From the NCBI RefSeq assembly GCF_000299355.1, contig NC_018664.1:2836380-2900379 (forward strand): a stretch of 64,000 bases of DNA, written 5' to 3'. Below, piece after piece: positions 43,651 to 52,019 of this stretch. Within the stretch, counting starts at the first letter, position 1. Every line of letters begins with the position of its first letter. The stretch comes from Gottschalkia acidurici 9a. Lineage in GTDB: Bacteria > Bacillota > Clostridia > Tissierellales > Gottschalkiaceae. Below the pieces are notes generated by a model that worked only from the letters and a program-made list of their open reading frames with translations, made no database searches and had not been told where the DNA came from. Position numbers and translations under genes: made by a program.

Positions 43651-44721
43651 TTACATATTAACTATATCTATTATAGTTAAGTTATTATTATTAAAGTCAT
43701 CCCTAAGATTAATATAGGTAGGATTCTCATTATCACTATCTATTAGTTTTATTTTTGGTCTAGTGCATGCATCAGGGAAATTCTCAACCACTATACCAAT
43801 AACACCATTGCTTAACTTTACACAAGTTCCTATAGGATAAGCTGCAACTTTCCTAGTAAATAAATTTACTAATTCAAAATCAAAATGAGTTCCCGAGCTA
43901 CCCATTATATATTCCATTACTTCTGATGGAAGTAATGCTTTTCTATAAGGCCTTTTTGAAGTTAATGCATCATATACATCTGCTATAGCAATAATTCTTC
44001 CAAATAAACAGATATCTTTTCCAATCTTACTATTAGGATAACCCGTTCCGTCATACTTTTCATGATGCTCTAATACTGCAATATATGATTTAGTAGGAAT
44101 GTCAAACCTAGTTTTCATATATTTATACCCTTCTAGTGGATGTTTTTTCATCTTTTCAAATTCTTCATCCGTTAATTTTCCATTTTTATTCAATATATCT
44201 TTTCCTACAAATACTTTCCCAATATCATGAAGTAGTGCACCCACACCGAGCTTATACAGCTCTTCTTTATTTAGATTCAATGATATTCCCAATATAATCG
44301 AAAGAACAGCAACATTTACGGAGTGAAAAAAAGTATAGTCATCAAATAGCTTTATATCTATCATATTGACCATTATATTCCTGTTTTCAATAAGTTCCTC
44401 AATCATATCTTCAACAAGTTTGCTAGCATTCTCTATCTCACCGTCAATGTTAAGATTACCGTCTCCCACATTTATAAATATGTTTTTTATTCCCTTTACC
44501 AGTGTTAATCTTAGCTCTTCTCCTATAACATTTTTAATTTCGATTCCTTTAGATATATGATCTTCAACATATATCCCCTGAAAACCTAACTCAATTATCT
44601 TATCTATATACTGCGTTTTTAGTTCCGAACCCTTTTTTAATAAAAGCCCCCCTTTATTATTATATAGGTTCTTACCCAGCAGCATCCCCTCTTTTAAACA
44701 GTATGTGGGTATAAAGCGCAT
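43651..44721 (-). CDS. HD-GYP domain phosphodiesterase
   Basis: 356 residues. The N-terminal ~110 residues form a helical/mixed region starting MRFIPTYCLKEGM, the DUF3391-like start common in clostridial HD-GYP proteins. The HD-GYP domain shows FFHSVNVAVLS, the HD pair ALLHDIGKVFVG, HHEKYDGTGYP and RIIAIADVYDALTSKRPYR. It should hydrolyse c-di-GMP to GMP in the cytoplasm. The C-terminal ~90 residues hold a small beta domain (SNGVIGIVVENFPDACTRP) usual for the group. Start follows AAAGGAG. It is monocistronic. Confidence 0.92.
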   Translation of the reverse strand: MRFIPTYCLKEGMLLGKNLYNNKGGLLLKKGSELKTQYIDKIIELGFQGIYVEDHISKGIEIKNVIGEELRLTLVKGIKNIFINVGDGNLNIDGEIENASKLVEDMIEELIENRNIMVNMIDIKLFDDYTFFHSVNVAVLSIILGISLNLNKEELYKLGVGALLHDIGKVFVGKDILNKNGKLTDEEFEKMKKHPLEGYKYMKTRFDIPTKSYIAVLEHHEKYDGTGYPNSKIGKDICLFGRIIAIADVYDALTSKRPYRKALLPSEVMEYIMGSSGTHFDFELVNLFTRKVAAYPIGTCVKLSNGVIGIVVENFPDACTRPKIKLIDSDNENPTYINLRDDFNNNNLTIIDIVNM

Positions 44722-44859
44722 ATTATAAAATACTCCTTTCTTCAGTCTATGTACAATTGTAATCTAAAGTTTTATATTACAGGAATCAGCAAGAAATAGC
44801 ATAATACTAGATAATTATAGCATATTAACATCTATACTCAAACAAGATAAAATTTAAAA

Positions 44860-44906
44860 TAAAAATAGTCTAGAATAGATTATATACCCTTCTATTCTAA
44901 ACTATT
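44860..44906 (-). terminator. Terminator after the large histidine kinase
   Basis: AATAGT-C-TAGAATAG pairs with CTATTCTA-A-ACTATT; on the minus strand it ends in TTTTTATTTTA. It lies ~50 bp after the kinase stop. Confidence 0.7.
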
Positions 44907-44954
44907 AAATAATTCTTTAATATTAATTTCTTTAAAATTGTTTTTAAAATTTAC

Positions 44955-47090
44955 TTATAATTTATATTTATTCATCTGAATAGTTGCTTTAAATAAATCG
45001 CCATCTACTTCTATATCAAACTGTCCATTCTGAATGCTAATTAAGCTTTTTGCAATAGATAGTCCTAATCCACTACCTTGACTACTTCTAGACTCATCTC
45101 CTCTTTTAAAGCGTTCCATTAACTCATTAGCAGAAATATTTAGTTCATAAGCCGATATGTTTTTTATTATTAAGTTTACTGTATTTTCCGATTCTTCAAT
45201 ATCTACATATACCCTTGAGCCCTTAAGAGCATACTTGAATATATTAGATAACAGGTTTTCTATAACTCTCCATAATAGTTTTCCATCAGCTCTAACATAA
45301 ACTTTATCATTTGGATGATTTATTTTAAACTTTAATTCTGACTGTTCAATTTTATCATTAAGTTCACCTAATCCTTGTGTTATCAAAGATATCATATCTA
45401 TTTTTTCAAAGTTTACTGGAATGCTCCCACTAGAAGCTTTTGTTGCTTCAAATAAATCATCTGTTAGGGTCTTCAATCTCTGCGCTTTTTGATCTAATAT
45501 TTCAATATATTCTTGAGACTTCTCTCTATCTTCTTCCCTTTTTAGTAAGTCTACATAAGTGATAATAGAAGTTAAAGGAGTTCTTATATCATGTGATACA
45601 TTTGTAATTAATTCGGTTTTTAATCTTTCACTCTTAAGTTCATTATTAACTGATTTTTTTAATCCGTCCGTTATGCTATTTATATTAGCACTAAGTTTTC
45701 CAAACTCTCCATCTCCTGATACATTTATTACGTGATTCATATCTCCATCTTTTATTTTTTCTACTCCTTCTTTTATTTCATTAAATTGCTTCACTCTTTT
45801 AAGTGCTAGCCAAGCTGCTAATCCTATAGTTATAGGAAACATAAAGAATGTTCCAGCGACTAAAGCTGGATATATTATCACTATTAATACTATCTTTACT
45901 CCTACACTACCGCTATTATATATGTCTCTTATAAATTTATATAATTTATAGCAAACAGTATATGTTAATGTATTTTTTATAAGCGTATTATTCTTAAAAT
46001 GTTTAATCAGTGATATAACCAATATTAATCCAAGTGAAGCTATGAAAGATATAATTGGAATTGTAACTTTATTAAGTTCATGAAATTTCTGAGCGCTATA
46101 CCCTAAATTGTCTATAAACACTATAGATAACATCATTAGAGTAAAGCATAGTAATAGATTGATGTCATTAGGTAATCTATCTATAGAATTCAAATGTAAT
46201 TCTTTATCTTTAAAAGACTTTCTTCCTACAACTATTGCCAGATATATAAACGATATAGCCAATCCCAGTGAAAAACCTACTAACCTATATATATTATCCG
46301 TCATTATCTCTTTATTTTCTTTCCATTCTTTAATTTTGGGATTTAAATATTCTTCAGTAAAAGCAATATATATTGTATTCTTTTCTTGGTCTTCGGTATT
46401 TTCTTGTGCTAGTTCGTTAGTTTGTTCTGTTGCTCTTACTATTACATCCTCCAGCATCCAGTTATAGTGACCATTATTTTTGATTTCTTCCGGATGTACT
46501 TCTGTTTCATATCCTTCAAATATCATATATGAAGGATGGGACTTAAAATACTCTTTTCCAACTTCAGAGCTATTAGTGAATGTATTTTTTCCATCATTTG
46601 TATAGTACAAAACTCCTTTGTAATCTTTTAATCTTTGTAAAAGCATCTTAAATTCTCTCAAATCATTTTGAATTAATTTACTTTTTATATTAGCAATTTC
46701 AGTAGCGTATATCTTCTTAAATTCTTCATAATTTTCTTCAGAGCTTAAGGAATGATTATATCTATTTGAATTATCTTGAAAATCTGAAAAGAGATTTTCT
46801 TCTTCCATTCTTATTTGCTCTTCTGTAATTGTACCACCATTTAAAACATATTCTTCACTCTTATATTTTATTATTAACTTTGTTAAATCTTCTAAAACAC
46901 TTGTACTTTCTGACATATACTCTCTACTCAGAAAATAGTTGTCATCAAAAGTCATTTTAAAATCCCCATCAGAAGCTTCTAACGTATTTATAAGTGATAT
47001 AATTCCGCCTGTAAAACAAACTATTACAAGTATAAAAACAATAATTTTTGTTATTATTGAATGACTATAACTTTTCAACTTTATATCCAA
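44955..47090 (-). CDS. Large multi-pass sensor histidine kinase
   Basis: 711 residues, twice the size of the other kinases here. Helix ~14-34 is followed by a ~240-residue extracellular domain, then helices ~278-297, 313-330, 340-362, 395-425 and a HAMP-like segment. The phospho-acceptor His is in NVSHDIRTPLTSIITYV, N box ENLLSNIFKYAL, and final G box SGLGLSIAKSLI; the first G box is weak. The start is uncertain: TTG at 47090 overlaps the response regulator by 26 bp, and TTG 47078 is an alternative; neither has an ideal RBS. Paired with the regulator upstream. No exporter is adjacent, so its target is unclear. Confidence 0.88.
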   Translation of the reverse strand: MDIKLKSYSHSIITKIIVFILVIVCFTGGIISLINTLEASDGDFKMTFDDNYFLSREYMSESTSVLEDLTKLIIKYKSEEYVLNGGTITEEQIRMEEENLFSDFQDNSNRYNHSLSSEENYEEFKKIYATEIANIKSKLIQNDLREFKMLLQRLKDYKGVLYYTNDGKNTFTNSSEVGKEYFKSHPSYMIFEGYETEVHPEEIKNNGHYNWMLEDVIVRATEQTNELAQENTEDQEKNTIYIAFTEEYLNPKIKEWKENKEIMTDNIYRLVGFSLGLAISFIYLAIVVGRKSFKDKELHLNSIDRLPNDINLLLCFTLMMLSIVFIDNLGYSAQKFHELNKVTIPIISFIASLGLILVISLIKHFKNNTLIKNTLTYTVCYKLYKFIRDIYNSGSVGVKIVLIVIIYPALVAGTFFMFPITIGLAAWLALKRVKQFNEIKEGVEKIKDGDMNHVINVSGDGEFGKLSANINSITDGLKKSVNNELKSERLKTELITNVSHDIRTPLTSIITYVDLLKREEDREKSQEYIEILDQKAQRLKTLTDDLFEATKASSGSIPVNFEKIDMISLITQGLGELNDKIEQSELKFKINHPNDKVYVRADGKLLWRVIENLLSNIFKYALKGSRVYVDIEESENTVNLIIKNISAYELNISANELMERFKRGDESRSSQGSGLGLSIAKSLISIQNGQFDIEVDGDLFKATIQMNKYKL

Positions 47091-47751
47091 CTCCCCACAC
47101 CACCTTTAGATATTTTGGTTCTTTAGGATTTATCTCAATTTTCTCTCTAATTTTTCTTATGTGTACTGACACTGTATTCTCTGGATTAAAAGCAGTTTCT
47201 TTCCATACCTTCTCATATATCTCATCTATAGAATATACTTTTCCAGCATTTGCAGTTAAAAGTTTTAATATTTTATATTGCACTGGAGTAAGGCGCACTT
47301 CTTCTCCATCAACAGTTACAATTTTACTTTCATCGTCTATCACAAGTTCACCTGTTTTATATATATTACTTTTAGCTTGAAGGCTACCTAGAGTAATATA
47401 TCTTCTCAGTTGAGATTTAACTCTCGCTATTAGTTCTAATGGATTGAATGGTTTAGTTATATAATCGTCAGCCCCCATGTTTAATCCTATTATCTTGTCA
47501 GTGTCCTCCGATTTGGCTGAAAGCATTATAACTGGTATACTGTTTTCTTCTCTTATCTTCATTGTAGCTCTTATTCCATCCATTTTAGGCATCATAATAT
47601 CCATTATAATAAGGTGAATTTCATTTTCCTGTATTATTTCCAAAGCTTCTATCCCATTGTAAGCTTTAAGTACTCTATATCCTTCGTTCTCTAAATAAAT
47701 TCTTATAGCATCTACTATTTCTTTATCATCATCACAAACTAATATATTCAA
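47065..47751 (-). CDS. OmpR-family response regulator (TTG start)
   Basis: 228 residues. Receiver Asp in LIIMDIMMPKMDGIRA, Lys in ITKPFNPLE; winged-helix output ends HIRKIREKIEINPKEP...WGVGYKV, of the VanR/PhoP type. The start codon is TTG, with GAGGTGAAG 3-8 nt before it. It overlaps its kinase gene by about 26 bp. The ~380 bp upstream contain a terminator and a decayed gene but no clear promoter. Confidence 0.92.
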   Translation of the reverse strand: MNILVCDDDKEIVDAIRIYLENEGYRVLKAYNGIEALEIIQENEIHLIIMDIMMPKMDGIRATMKIREENSIPVIMLSAKSEDTDKIIGLNMGADDYITKPFNPLELIARVKSQLRRYITLGSLQAKSNIYKTGELVIDDESKIVTVDGEEVRLTPVQYKILKLLTANAGKVYSIDEIYEKVWKETAFNPENTVSVHIRKIREKIEINPKEPKYLKVVWGVGYKVEKL

Positions 47752-47882
47752 GTCTCTTCACCTCTATATGAAATTTTGTACATACCATATCACACCCCTT
47801 ATTACTTGCTATAAGGTTATGATATCAGCTAAATCTTAATAAATCGTCTATGCATATCTTAATATTTTCTTAATATTTGCAC

Positions 47883-47916
47883 AAAAAAATAACAGTTATA
47901 TCACTAGACTGTTATT
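47883..47916 (-). terminator. Terminator downstream of a decayed gene
   Basis: Minus strand AATAACAGT-CTAGTGATATA-ACTGTTATT followed by TTTTTTG, just after the stop of the remnant at 47919. Confidence 0.75.
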
Positions 47917-47918
47917 CT

Positions 47919-48075
47919 TTATGCTTTTTTAGTTTTTATTCTAATAGGTTGCTGAATAACTATTTTTATCAACGGTAAAAATACAAGATTAGCTAAACTT
48001 ACTATAAAAACTTTAGGAAAATTATAGTATATAGGCTTTTGTACCAGCCTTAGTATGTTCAAACAAATCAATCAT
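47919..48075 (-). pseudogene. Decayed small membrane protein gene
   Basis: GAGG-ATTATGT precedes ATG 48075, whose frame gives only 17 codons (MIDLFEHTKAGTKAYIL) before a stop. A second frame then reads NFPKVFIVSLANLVFLP, then LIKIVIQQPIRIKTKKA and TAA, like the end of a small membrane protein (DUF2798-like, low certainty). A frameshift and loss of the middle would explain both pieces. The last 23 bp are identical to the end of the DUF454 gene at 48745. This gene-poor gap (47752-48135) shows nothing else except the terminator. Confidence 0.45.
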
Positions 48076-48135
48076 ACATAATTCCTCAAAATTTATTAAT
48101 TATAAAAAATCTTAAAATCATCATCATTCTAAGAT

Positions 48136-48552
48136 TTATCTTTCCTTATTGTATCCAAGTTTTTCTGCTATATATTTTAGAGAATCTATCCAATCTTCAT
48201 CACCCTCATTTTGAGCTATTTTTAGTGTGTTCTTTATAAGTTTTGCAACTAAATCTTCATCTAATAAGCTTAAGCTATCTACTATAGTTAAAGATCCTGG
48301 CCAATTTAAATCTTGCGTCCATTCCATTAAATGAGATAACTCATCCTCTTCTTTTTGAATTAAATTTTTGTTTTTGCTTATTATATTATAAATTACTATA
48401 GCAGCATTATGCCAATGTTCCTTTCCATTTGGTAGAATAATATTCTTTATTTCTGCTACTGATAATTTACTCAATTCTTCTATAGCCTTACTTTGAACTT
48501 CATCACTATAATTCCAATTCAAGTCATTGATTAGATTTTTATACATAAACAT
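48136..48552 (-). CDS. DUF5071-like small helical protein
   Basis: 138 residues, acidic, all-helical, no membrane segment or signal. The core LMEWTQDLNWPGSLTIV, then DEDWIDSLKYIAEKLG matches the pattern of DUF5071 proteins (WxxDxNWP... DxxW), a HEAT-like family whose role is not known and which is sometimes found among toxin-immunity genes. Nothing here identifies a toxin partner. RBS AAGAGGTGA is 10 nt from the start. It stands alone between the decayed gene and the DUF454 gene. Confidence 0.65.
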   Translation of the reverse strand: MFMYKNLINDLNWNYSDEVQSKAIEELSKLSVAEIKNIILPNGKEHWHNAAIVIYNIISKNKNLIQKEEDELSHLMEWTQDLNWPGSLTIVDSLSLLDEDLVAKLIKNTLKIAQNEGDEDWIDSLKYIAEKLGYNKER

Positions 48553-48744
48553 ATTTTATTGTTCACCTCTTAAAAGGTAATTTTTATAAATTAAATTATT
48601 TTTAATAGTTTTTAAATAAATACAAAATATTAATTTAAAATAATAGAATACAGAAATAAAACTGTCGGTATAAACAGGCAGTTAATCTTTAAGTAAGGAT
48701 ATATTAGATTTAAAGAAAAAGAAATGTTAATCAACTTATATAAA

Positions 48745-49116
48745 CTATGCTTTTTTAGTTTTTATTCTGAAAATAAAATAGTAGTATTTGAAGATCACTA
48801 CTAGTATTATGAATACTTTAATATAAACATTATCCAGAATTATCAATGGAAATGCTATCATAAAATCAGAAATTAGCATTATCTTTACTTTTCTGGCTAG
48901 TGTCATAGATCTATCTTTAATAAAGTCCTCCGCATAATCCTTATATATCTTTGTCTTTCTAAACCAAGCGTCAAATCTAGAAGACCCTTTAGCAAAACAT
49001 ACTGAAGTTAATATCAAAAATGGCGTAGTTGGAAGTACTGGTAGAAATATTCCCACTATACCAATTCCCATAAAAATAATTCCTAACGTAATAAATAATA
49101 GATTTTTAAGCTTCAA
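48745..49116 (-). CDS. DUF454 (YbaN-like) inner-membrane protein
   Basis: 123 residues with helices at ~5-42 (double) and ~78-112. The signature GIVGIFLPVLPTTPFLILTS, then CFAKGSSRFDAWF and YAEDFIKDRSMTLARKVKIM is clearly that of DUF454/YbaN proteins. Function unknown. RBS GGAGAG. It follows the YczE-type gene by 46 bp on the same strand and may belong to the MarR-YczE operon. Confidence 0.88.
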   Translation of the reverse strand: MKLKNLLFITLGIIFMGIGIVGIFLPVLPTTPFLILTSVCFAKGSSRFDAWFRKTKIYKDYAEDFIKDRSMTLARKVKIMLISDFMIAFPLIILDNVYIKVFIILVVIFKYYYFIFRIKTKKA

Positions 49117-49162
49117 TTTTCTCTCCTTTTTCTAATTATTTATTTTATGAATTAATAAATTT

Positions 49163-49819
49163 TTATAACTTAGCCAATTGCTTTACCCAAAATTTTAATG
49201 ATGATTGCATAACAGGTCCAATTAAAGGTACTGAAATAAATGTGCCGACGGAAACAGGACCTCCAATAATCCACCCTATAGTTAATGCTAAAACTTCAAG
49301 TATTGTTCTAGATAATCTCACAGAAATTGAAAACCTTTGAGATATAAAAAGAGTCATTCCGTCTCTAGGTCCTGAACCTATTCTGGATGCAACATACATA
49401 CCAGATCCGATTCCCATAGTCGTAACACCTATTATTAACATTATACTCCTTGAAAGTAAATTTGTAAAAGACGGTAGTACTTTTAAGTCTAAAATAAAAT
49501 TAAGAAAAAAACCTACTAGTATTATATTCACAGCGCTAGCTATAGAAGGTATTTTTTTCTCAAAAAAAGCTGTCATTAAAACCATAGCAACTCCTACGAT
49601 TTGTACCCATCTTCCTACAGATAGATTCGTTAATCTGGATAATCCAATATGTAACACATCCCATGTTGCCACTCCTAAGTTCGCCTCAATTACAGTAGCT
49701 GCGCCTAAAGCTAGTACAAATATTCCTGTTAGAAATACAATAACTCTAGTAATATACTTAAAATTCATTCCTACATTATCATCTAATAGTTCGTCTAATT
49801 CATTAATTTTTCCTGCCAT
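49163..49819 (-). CDS. YczE/YitT-type membrane protein
   Basis: 218 residues with five helices. Sequence GAATVIEANLGVATWDVLHIGLS near the start, and GIGSGMYVASRIGSGPRDG in the middle, are characteristic of YczE/YyaS-type integral membrane proteins. In Bacillus a member supports surfactin synthesis; elsewhere the role is unknown. The gene begins 11 bp after the MarR gene, so the regulator probably controls it. The start follows a weak GGGGAT RBS. Confidence 0.85.
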   Translation of the reverse strand: MAGKINELDELLDDNVGMNFKYITRVIVFLTGIFVLALGAATVIEANLGVATWDVLHIGLSRLTNLSVGRWVQIVGVAMVLMTAFFEKKIPSIASAVNIILVGFFLNFILDLKVLPSFTNLLSRSIMLIIGVTTMGIGSGMYVASRIGSGPRDGMTLFISQRFSISVRLSRTILEVLALTIGWIIGGPVSVGTFISVPLIGPVMQSSLKFWVKQLAKL

Positions 49820-49830
49820 AAATAATCCCC

Positions 49831-50238
49831 TTATTCTAAATTTCTAATCATTCTTTCTAGAACACTGTTAAATATATTAAGTTCCCCTTTTGTTATATTT
49901 TCCGTACACGCTGTTTCTATTTCTCTAGAAGCCTCATCCCACCTTGGGTATATATCATATGCTTTTTCAGTTAATCTTATATATTTTTCGCGCTTATCAT
50001 CTCCATCTTCACGAATTACCCATCCCATTTTTTCCATTCGGTTTATTGTCCTTGTAATTGTTGGAGCTTCTACATGTAGATAATTGCTAAGTTCTACTTG
50101 TGTACATTTCTTTTTTTTATATAAATACAATATAATTCCCCACTGAGAAGAATATAAGCCTAATGATGAAATTTTTTCATTTAACTTTTTATTGAAATAT
50201 CTTCCTAATTGGTTTACCTTGTGACCATATAAGTTCAT
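49831..50238 (-). CDS. MarR-family transcriptional regulator
   Basis: 135 residues. Winged helix: QVELSNYLHVEAPTITRTINRMEKMGWVIRE, wing DDKREKYIRLTEKA. The two terminal helices form the dimer interface. MarR proteins repress nearby genes until a ligand, often an aromatic or oxidant, binds. It heads the operon with the YczE-type gene. Upstream the sequence ATTACTTACCTAGGTAAGTA (50271-50290) contains the palindrome TTACCTAGGTAA, a good candidate for its own operator. Confidence 0.9.
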   Translation of the reverse strand: MNLYGHKVNQLGRYFNKKLNEKISSLGLYSSQWGIILYLYKKKKCTQVELSNYLHVEAPTITRTINRMEKMGWVIREDGDDKREKYIRLTEKAYDIYPRWDEASREIETACTENITKGELNIFNSVLERMIRNLE

Positions 50239-50270
50239 TTATTTTTTCTCCTTAATATATTTATTCAAAT

Positions 50271-50290
50271 ATTACTTACCTAGGTAAGTA
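50271..50290. promoter_or_regulatory. Candidate MarR operator palindrome
   Basis: ACTTACCTAGGTAAGT is a perfect 16-bp palindrome located about 35-50 bp upstream of the MarR start. MarR dimers bind such dyads and autoregulate. Confidence 0.6.
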
Positions 50291-50440
50291 TATCACGTAT
50301 GCCTGTAAGTATCAATAACTTAAGCTTATCTATGTTGTTAAATTTATCTCTTTTTTAAAAAATTACCATGGTAGTTATAGTGCATACTTTTTCATACTTT
50401 GGTGATTATAATATTGACTATGGAATGTGTGGAGGTTTAT

Positions 50441-51097
50441 ATGATAAAGAATGATAACAGTCTTATTTTACTATACAGAATTATATATTCTGTTATTGGA
50501 TGGATAGCTATTGTCGTAAATTATATATTTGAAATTAACGGTGTTCACCAATCTTATGGACTAGTACAAGGAGCACTTAGTACTTTAAAGCTTTTCACCA
50601 TTCAAACAAATATTATGGTTCTAATATGGTCCACGTGTTCAATTATATATACACTAACTGGGAACAACAAATTTCTAATCCCAACAAATATAAGAGGTGC
50701 TGTTGCTGTATATATCTCCATTACAGGTATAATCTTCTTTCTTTTTCTTGAACCTGTATATGGAACTACAGGATATAGACACTATATACATGTAATAACC
50801 CACTATATTATACCTTTTGCCTATATAATTGATTGGCTTTTGACAGAAGAACGAAAAACTTATAAGTGGAAATATATTATCTATTGGAATATATATCCTA
50901 TAGTTTATTATTTGGGATATTTACTATATGGATTTTTCACTGATAAATATCCTTATGTTTTTATCGATTTAAACGCATTAGGATTACATAGATTTATCCT
51001 AAATGCATTCTTATGTCTACTGTTCTTTATATTCCTAAGTGCTTTATACATCTCAATAAATAGATTCTCTTGGGTAAGTAGACGTAAAAGATACTAA
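50441..51097 (+). CDS. Pr6Pr/FAR-17a-like six-helix membrane protein
   Basis: 218 residues from ATG 50441, which follows TGGAGG by 5 nt; frames further up to 50399 lack an RBS. Six helices spaced evenly through the protein. The segments LKLFTIQTNIMVLIW, GTTGYRHYIHVITHYIIPF and YLGYLLYGFFTDKYPYVF match the Pr6Pr/FAR-17a (AIG1-like) membrane family, with conserved polar Asn and His residues inside helices. Some eukaryotic members hydrolyse fatty-acid esters of hydroxy fatty acids through a Thr/His pair; the His in THYIIPF and Thr in the TIQTN segment could correspond. Bacterial function unknown. Convergent with the terpene-cyclase-like gene. Confidence 0.75.
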   Translation: MIKNDNSLILLYRIIYSVIGWIAIVVNYIFEINGVHQSYGLVQGALSTLKLFTIQTNIMVLIWSTCSIIYTLTGNNKFLIPTNIRGAVAVYISITGIIFFLFLEPVYGTTGYRHYIHVITHYIIPFAYIIDWLLTEERKTYKWKYIIYWNIYPIVYYLGYLLYGFFTDKYPYVFIDLNALGLHRFILNAFLCLLFFIFLSALYISINRFSWVSRRKRY

Positions 51098-51127
51098 TGA
51101 TATAAATCTAACTATTAATATTAATCT

Positions 51128-51159
51128 AAAAAGATGGTGTTTTAAAACACCATCTTTTT
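51128..51159. terminator. Bidirectional terminator between Pr6Pr and cyclase-like genes
   Basis: AAAAAGATGGTGTTTT and its exact complement, 16-bp arms with no spacer, between convergent genes. Confidence 0.88.
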
Positions 51160-51176
51160 AATTTTTATATGAAACT

Positions 51177-51830
51177 TTAATGATAAGCTGAGTAGCTCAC
51201 CTTATCACTAAGATTTTTTCTATGCATTTTGCTCACACATCTAATATAAATACAATCATAAATCAAAGTTGCTACTGAAACAGTGGTGATTAAGTATGTT
51301 CTAAAGTATATAAAGAAAGCAATTCCCGCAAATAAACTTCCTATCATTTTAAAAATAGCTATATATATAGACTGACCGTTTAAATTCTCTCTTCTTAAAA
51401 GTAGAGATATAAATAATCCCGACATCATTAAATTCTGTGAGAAAGCAGAGTATTGTCCTTGAAAGTCTTTGAATTCAAGTGTTATGGAAATAATGGTTAA
51501 AAAACTTACGCCTAATGTTATGAAAAATAATGAATAGAAAAACTTTCGTGAAATATACTTCTTAAACTCCTTTCGTCCATAAACTAGATATTGAAACATA
51601 ATGACAACATCTAGTGCGAACCAACTAAATGTTATTATCCTTTGTAGGGTATTGTGTACATAGATAAAGGAGAAGATGAATTCCCATGAAATATTTGCAC
51701 AGATAGCTACCATCGGCATTCCATATGTTTTATCCTGAAATCCACGCTTTATAATAAGTATATATGTAATAATCCAAAACAAACCCGTACCTAGTTGAAG
51801 TATTAAAAGAAAAGTTCCTTGATTCTCCAT
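51177..51830 (-). CDS. Transmembrane-type terpene cyclase-like protein
   Basis: 217 residues, seven predicted helices and little loop. It resembles the Pyr4/PaxB-type integral-membrane terpene cyclases: GMPMVAICANISWEFIFSF near residue 37-55, with an acidic residue Glu50 in the NxxWE motif, and an Asp192 in YDCIYIRCV near the C-terminus. In fungal Pyr4 two acidic residues in matching positions are needed for cyclisation. Bacterial homologues exist but are mostly uncharacterised. No prenyltransferase or epoxidase gene is nearby, so the substrate is open. The start follows GAGGGC with a short spacer. Monocistronic. Confidence 0.7.
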   Translation of the reverse strand: MENQGTFLLILQLGTGLFWIITYILIIKRGFQDKTYGMPMVAICANISWEFIFSFIYVHNTLQRIITFSWFALDVVIMFQYLVYGRKEFKKYISRKFFYSLFFITLGVSFLTIISITLEFKDFQGQYSAFSQNLMMSGLFISLLLRRENLNGQSIYIAIFKMIGSLFAGIAFFIYFRTYLITTVSVATLIYDCIYIRCVSKMHRKNLSDKVSYSAYH

Positions 51831-51978
51831 ATATGCCCTCCCATACAGAATATTAACGAGTAAAATACTTGTAATTCCATACTATACTGTATGAGTATAA
51901 GCATATTATTTATGTCAACAATAATTTAGTCTGGGGGTTTTGATTAATTACCTTAGTATATATAAACCTAAAATAAAA

Positions 51979-52019
51979 AAATGATATCTCTTCATTCCTT
52001 CATTCAAAGAGGTATCATT
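51979..52019 (-). terminator. Terminator overlapping the kinase 3' end
   Basis: Minus strand AATGATACCTCTT pairs with AAGAGATATCATT and runs into TTTTTT. The kinase stop TGA falls at the start of the loop. Confidence 0.75.
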
